Below are positions 60,400 through 64,000 of a stretch of DNA of 64,000 nucleotides, in pieces (within the stretch, counting starts at the first letter, position 1; the number at the start of each line of letters is the position of its first letter). The position numbers were made by a program, and so were the translations under genes. The stretch spans positions 2,914,001 to 2,978,000 of the forward strand of contig NZ_JAMXIA010000001.1 of the NCBI RefSeq assembly GCF_025457425.1, given 5' to 3'. A model generated the notes under the pieces. The model did not search any database, was not told the origin of the DNA, and was given only the letters and a program-made list of their open reading frames with translations. This DNA is from Chryseobacterium foetidum. Lineage in GTDB: Bacteria > Bacteroidota > Bacteroidia > Flavobacteriales > Weeksellaceae.

Positions 60400-61154
60400 T
60401 ACTTCTTCCCGATAAAATTTAAACGGATTTCCTCCTGAGGATTAATCTGCTGATTTTTCTTAAAATATTCAATAAACAAATCTCTCAGTTTGATTCCTGT
60501 CGGAATTGATTCTCCTCTTGCAAAAAACTTCATATTATCTCCACCTAAAGCCAGATAATCTGACGTTGCAATATAATAATCCTGATTTGGATTTACAGCT
60601 TTTCCATTAATAAAAGATTTAGAAGCTAAACCATTATTCGTTTCGATATACAGATGTGAAACCGGATTGTTTTTCTGATTTTTTGCATAATAATCAAAAA
60701 GTCCCTGCAAATCCGAACCTTTGAATTTGACGATAATTACTTCATTTTCAAAAGGCATTACTTCGAAAACATTTTTCAGAAGAATATCGCCTTTCCCAAT
60801 TGTGGTGCGGATTCCGCCGATGTTGATCAATGCTGCATCAATGTTTTTATTCAAATTGGCTTTTGCCCAGACAGTGGCTCCGTCAAAAGTATAATCTGCC
60901 AAAAGATTTCCCAGATTGCTGTTGTCGCCTTCTTTCGTCAGATCAACCTGTGTGTAAGAGATTTTCTGATTCATCTCTTTGTTGAGTTTCTCGGTGTAAG
61001 GCTCGATAAATTGAGCAAAATCTTCATTAGCCTTCAGGTCCTGATTAATAGAAATATTCTTCTGCGTCTGTACACTGGCCACCTGCAACGAAGTCGTTTT
61101 GCAGGCTGTGAGCGAGAGCAGGGCAATTCCTATCAATAAGAATTTATTTTGCAT
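60399..61154 (-). CDS. C-terminal domain protein of split 5'-nucleotidase (lipoprotein)
   Basis: A 251-residue lipoprotein. ATG 61154 (MQNKFLLIGIALLSLTACK) is preferred over 61175, because it gives a clean signal peptide with lipobox LTAC. It matches the 5'-nucleotidase C-terminal domain (SNLGNLLADYTFDGATVWAK, ALINIGGIRTTIGKGDILL, VMPFENEVIIVKFKGSDL, FINGKAVNPNQDYYIATSDYLALGGDNM). It precedes the metallophosphatase gene. Confidence 0.9.
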   Translation of the reverse strand: MQNKFLLIGIALLSLTACKTTSLQVASVQTQKNISINQDLKANEDFAQFIEPYTEKLNKEMNQKISYTQVDLTKEGDNSNLGNLLADYTFDGATVWAKANLNKNIDAALINIGGIRTTIGKGDILLKNVFEVMPFENEVIIVKFKGSDLQGLFDYYAKNQKNNPVSHLYIETNNGLASKSFINGKAVNPNQDYYIATSDYLALGGDNMKFFARGESIPTGIKLRDLFIEYFKKNQQINPQEEIRLNFIGKK

Positions 61155-61260
61155 AATTTCTTTAGTATAATGCAAATATAATTATATGTATAATAAAACA
61201 GGATTAATATTGCAAATTCTTGCGTGAAATTATTAAATTTGGGGAAAATAATTCGAACAG

Positions 61261-62133
61261 ATGAGCATTTTAAAAGGAGTAGGTGTTGCTTTGGTGACGC
61301 CCTTTAATGAAGATTTATCCGTAGATTTCGAAAGTTTGACGAAACTCATTGAGTACAACATCGAAAACGGAACCAACTATTTGGTAGTTTTGGGAACTAC
61401 AGCGGAAGCTGCTACACTTTCTTCAGACGAGAAGAAACAGGTGGTTGAGCACATCATTAAGGTTAATAATAAACGTCTTCCTCTGGTTTTAGGAATCGGC
61501 GGAAACAATACTCTTGAAGTCAAACAGCAAATTGAAGAAGCAGATTTATCTGATTTTACAGCTGTTTTATCGGTGTCTCCATACTACAACAAACCGAATC
61601 AGGAAGGGCTTTACCAGCATTATAAAATGTTGGCTTCTACCGGAAAAAATATCATCATTTACAACGTTCCGTCAAGAACCGGACAAAATGTTGAGGCAGA
61701 AACGACTTTGCGTTTGGCAAAAGAATTCCCGAATTTATTCCTAATCAAAGAAGCTGCGCCCAACATCCTTCAGTACTTTGATATTTTAAGAAAGAAACCT
61801 GAAGGCTTCAATTTGGTTTCGGGAGATGATGAATTTACACTGCCCGTAACTCTGGCGGGTGGAGCAGGAGTGATTTCTGTAATTGGACAGGGTTATCCGA
61901 AAGAATTTTCGACAATGGTTCAGCTGGCTTTTGATAAAAAAGTAGATGAAGCCTATGAAATTCATAATAAATTAGTTGAAATCACAAGATTGATTTTTGC
62001 AGAAGGAAATCCTTGCGGGATTAAAGTGGTTTTGGCAGAAAAAGGCTTGATTAAAAACTATCTGAGACTTCCATTGGTTCCTGCATCAGAAGGACTTTAT
62101 GCGAAGATTAAAGCTGAAATGAGTAAAATTTGA
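61261..62133 (+). CDS. dapA: 4-hydroxy-tetrahydrodipicolinate synthase
   Basis: A 290-residue enzyme of the DHDPS family. ALVTPFNEDLSVDFESLTKLIEYNIENGTNYLVVLGTTAEA (from residue 10) is the start of the barrel, YYNKPNQEGLYQHY (about 106-119) carries the active-site tyrosine and VPSRTGQNVE (about 133-142) follows. The Schiff-base lysine is in LFLIKEAAPNI (about 157-167). It condenses pyruvate and aspartate semialdehyde in lysine and diaminopimelate synthesis. ATG 61261, with a TAAATTTG box about 25 bases upstream. Confidence 0.95.
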   Translation: MSILKGVGVALVTPFNEDLSVDFESLTKLIEYNIENGTNYLVVLGTTAEAATLSSDEKKQVVEHIIKVNNKRLPLVLGIGGNNTLEVKQQIEEADLSDFTAVLSVSPYYNKPNQEGLYQHYKMLASTGKNIIIYNVPSRTGQNVEAETTLRLAKEFPNLFLIKEAAPNILQYFDILRKKPEGFNLVSGDDEFTLPVTLAGGAGVISVIGQGYPKEFSTMVQLAFDKKVDEAYEIHNKLVEITRLIFAEGNPCGIKVVLAEKGLIKNYLRLPLVPASEGLYAKIKAEMSKI

Positions 62134-62216
62134 AATTTGAAATTTGAGGTTTGAAATTATAATTGAAGTGAAAGGTGTGATGCTTTTCACTTTTTTAATC
62201 TAAAAAATTGAACTTT

Positions 62217-62365
62217 AACACATGAGTCACATTAGTTTTTTAGTTATTATGTTTGAAAACATTTTTAGAGCACATGAGTTGTGAAAATCTTTGATTTTCT
62301 CTCTTATGTGCTCTATAATATTTTCAGGATTAATCTAAAATCTTTGTGACTAATGTGTTTAAATC
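62217..62365. repeat. Inverted copy of the dispersed repeat of 1.5-1.8 kb
   Basis: The segment GTGAAAATCTTTGATTTTCTCTCTTATGTGCTCT is the inverse of AGAACACATCAGAG...TCAAAGATTTTC in the first spacer. The ends CACATGAGTCACATTAG and GTGACTAATGTG are themselves inverse copies. Confidence 0.7.
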
Positions 62366-62377
62366 TATCTTTATCAT

Positions 62378-62884
62378 ATGAAACTAATCAAAGCAAAAGA
62401 AAAAGACATCCCATTAATTCAGGATTTGGCGAAAAGGTCGTGGGAAGACGCGTATGCCGAAATTCTTTCTCAGGAACAGATGAAATATATGTTGGAAACC
62501 ATGTATTCGGAAACTGAAATTTCAGACCACTTAAAAAATCCAAATTATCACTATTACTTGGTTTTTGATGAAGTTTTAAATGTTTTTGACGGATTTTTAG
62601 GCTACGAAAATCATTATGAAGATAAGACTACAAAATTGCACAGGATTTATCTCGTTCCTGAAAGCAAAGGAAAAGGTTTAGGCAAAAAAACTCTGGAATT
62701 TTTAAATGAAAAAGTAGAAGAAAGTGGCGACAACAGAATTATTTTAAATGTAAATAAATACAATTCCGCTCAGAAATTCTACGAATCACAAGGCTATAAA
62801 ATTTATGATGAAGGTGTTTTTGATATTGGCAATGGATATGTAATGGATGATTATCTGATGGAGATATCGCTCTATAATTCATAA
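62378..62884 (+). CDS. GNAT-family N-acetyltransferase
   Basis: A 168-residue acetyltransferase with RIYLVPESKGKGLGKKTLEFL (about residues 88-108), the acetyl-CoA motif, and ILNVNKYNSAQKFYESQGYKIYDEGVFDIGNGYVMDDYLM (about 124-163). Resembles PaiA/RimI-like spermidine or protein acetyltransferases. Standalone; promoter near the preceding repeat. Confidence 0.9.
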   Translation: MKLIKAKEKDIPLIQDLAKRSWEDAYAEILSQEQMKYMLETMYSETEISDHLKNPNYHYYLVFDEVLNVFDGFLGYENHYEDKTTKLHRIYLVPESKGKGLGKKTLEFLNEKVEESGDNRIILNVNKYNSAQKFYESQGYKIYDEGVFDIGNGYVMDDYLMEISLYNS

Positions 62885-62899
62885 TTATTAAACAGCTTA

Positions 62900-62956
62900 T
62901 TTGTCATGCTGTAAGCATCTCTAAAAAGTCTGTTTAGATTCCTACGGAATGACAAA
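62900..62956 (+). repeat. Second copy of the short MITE-like element
   Basis: TTTGTCATGCTGTAAGCATC and CGGAATGACAAAA are inverted ends, as in the element at 23754-23816. Confidence 0.6.
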
Positions 62957-62978
62957 ATTAGGTTGAAGTGATCAATAA

Positions 62979-64000
62979 TTACGAAATCTTACTCCACTTA
63001 TTTTTCCCTTTATAATACTGCAGATAGTAATTTTTTATAATCAAATGTTCGCTTCTCGACAGTAATGGATCGGTTTCCAGAATTTTTTCAACCAGACTTT
63101 TGGTATTTTTAATAATCGCTGAATCATTCACCAAATCCAGCTTTTTAAAATCAACCACGCCGCTTTGTTGAGTTCCCAAAATATCGCCGGGACCACGTAA
63201 TTGCATATCAACCTCAGAAATTTTAAACCCGTCGTTGGTTTCGGTCATGGTTTTAATTCTCGTTCGGCTGTCTGAGGACAATTTATCCGAAGTCATCAAA
63301 ATACAGTAACTCTGCTCGCCGCCTCGCCCAACGCGGCCTCTCAGCTGATGAAGTTGCGATAACCCAAATCTTTCTGAACTTTCAATCACCATTACAGAAG
63401 CGTTTGGAACATTCACACCAACTTCGATTACGGTTGTAGCGACCATAATCTGCGATTTTCCGGATGCGAAATAATTCATCGCTGCATCTTTTTCGTCAGG
63501 TTTCATTTTTCCGTGAAGCATCGTGACGTTGTAGTTTGAAAAATTATCCATCACGCTTTCCAGACCTTCCATGAGATTTTTGTAATCCAAAGTCTCAGAT
63601 TCTTCGATTAATGGGTACACGAAATAAATCTGTCTGCCTTTGCGGATTTCTTCATGACAGAAATTGTAAACGTAAGCTCGGTCTTTTTCTCTTCTGTGAG
63701 CCGTGATAATCGGTTTTCTTCCGACAGGCATTTCGTCAATCACAGAAACATCCAGATCAGAATAAAAACTCATCGCCAAAGTCCGTGGAATCGGCGTTGC
63801 AGTCATGACCAAAATGTGTGGCGGAATTTTATTCTTTGCCCAAAGTTTTGCCCTTTGAGCCACTCCAAACCGATGTTGTTCATCAATAATGGCTAAACCA
63901 AGGTTTTTAAATTTCACTTTATCTTCCAAAACGGCGTGCGTTCCAATTAAAATGGAAAGTTCACCGTTTTCCAGTTCTTCATGAATGATTTTTCTTGCAG
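62979..64000 (-). CDS. recG: ATP-dependent DNA helicase RecG, C-terminal part
   Basis: Minus-strand gene that enters the window at its right edge and ends at 62979; about 340 codons are seen. The segment LAIIDEQHRFGV (DEQH, helicase motif II), VMTATPIPRTLAMSFY (motif III), IMVATTVIEVGVNVPNASVMVIESSERFGLSQLHQLRGRVGRG (motifs V-VI) and SGVVDFKKLDLVND identify RecG. It remodels stalled replication forks. The start lies outside the window. Confidence 0.95.
   Translation of the reverse strand, partial: ARKIIHEELENGELSILIGTHAVLEDKVKFKNLGLAIIDEQHRFGVAQRAKLWAKNKIPPHILVMTATPIPRTLAMSFYSDLDVSVIDEMPVGRKPIITAHRREKDRAYVYNFCHEEIRKGRQIYFVYPLIEESETLDYKNLMEGLESVMDNFSNYNVTMLHGKMKPDEKDAAMNYFASGKSQIMVATTVIEVGVNVPNASVMVIESSERFGLSQLHQLRGRVGRGGEQSYCILMTSDKLSSDSRTRIKTMTETNDGFKISEVDMQLRGPGDILGTQQSGVVDFKKLDLVNDSAIIKNTKSLVEKILETDPLLSRSEHLIIKNYYLQYYKGKNKWSKIS

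Overview
The window is chromosomal DNA of a low-GC Bacteroidota, most like Chryseobacterium or a close Weeksellaceae relative. The evidence is the TAnnTTTG type -7 boxes without Shine-Dalgarno leaders, a type IX secretion C-terminal domain (37.1-38.0 kb), a PorZ-like propeller, and AT-rich spacers with CTTCCATCTTCC-type and ATTACTTATTACTC-type repeats typical of that group. No rRNA, CRISPR array, IS element or complete prophage was seen. LAYOUT: 0-1.4 kb, an S41 peptidase fragment and an SMR transporter. 1.9-10.3 kb, a translationally coupled MoxR-vWA-beta-propeller (bpX type) ternary system with two small accessory genes. 10.3-14.3 kb, an ABC-2 exporter on the minus strand. 14.4-25.8 kb, an RNA-centred island. 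25.9-30 kb, a small membrane protein, an XRE regulator and an NfeD-like/flotillin pair. 30.3-44.5 kb, a DUF3686 AAA ATPase, a SulP transporter, a T9SS-secreted LamG protein and a tellurite-type (Ter) stress operon: HAD, PRTase, TerD, TelA, unknown, TerD, TerC. 44.6-64 kb, mostly housekeeping: catalase-like protein, FKBP, Rrf2 with its target, M23 peptidase, GpsA, Mqo, SDR, RecO, PorZ, split 5'-nucleotidase, DapA, RecG. THE RNA ISLAND is the most interesting part. It has a frameshifted 2H phosphoesterase, two 42-codon transcription units, and about ten abnormal tRNA-like genes (His, Lys, Pro, Glu, Arg, Cys, three Leu-type, Gln). The Leu-type genes lack the long variable arm, and the Cys and Pro copies have a disrupted T-arm. 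Protein genes follow: a YkuK-type RNase H fold protein, three consecutive ATP-grasp proteins, a calcineurin-like phosphoesterase, a DEDDh exonuclease and a Ro60/TROVE protein. Directly downstream are eight related RNA elements that I read as a Y RNA array. All share a 5' RUGYCGU motif, a long closing stem and a 3' UUACC-like strand. Three carry a circularly permuted tRNA-like module, in which the acceptor stem is closed by a loop and the Ro-binding stem stands in for the anticodon arm. Known bacterial Rsr/YrlA systems usually carry only one or two Y RNAs, so eight in tandem with mixed architectures, next to a decayed tRNA bank, is unusual. My inference is that the island senses, protects or processes damaged tRNA. 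All calls come from reading the sequence; no database search or folding program was run.
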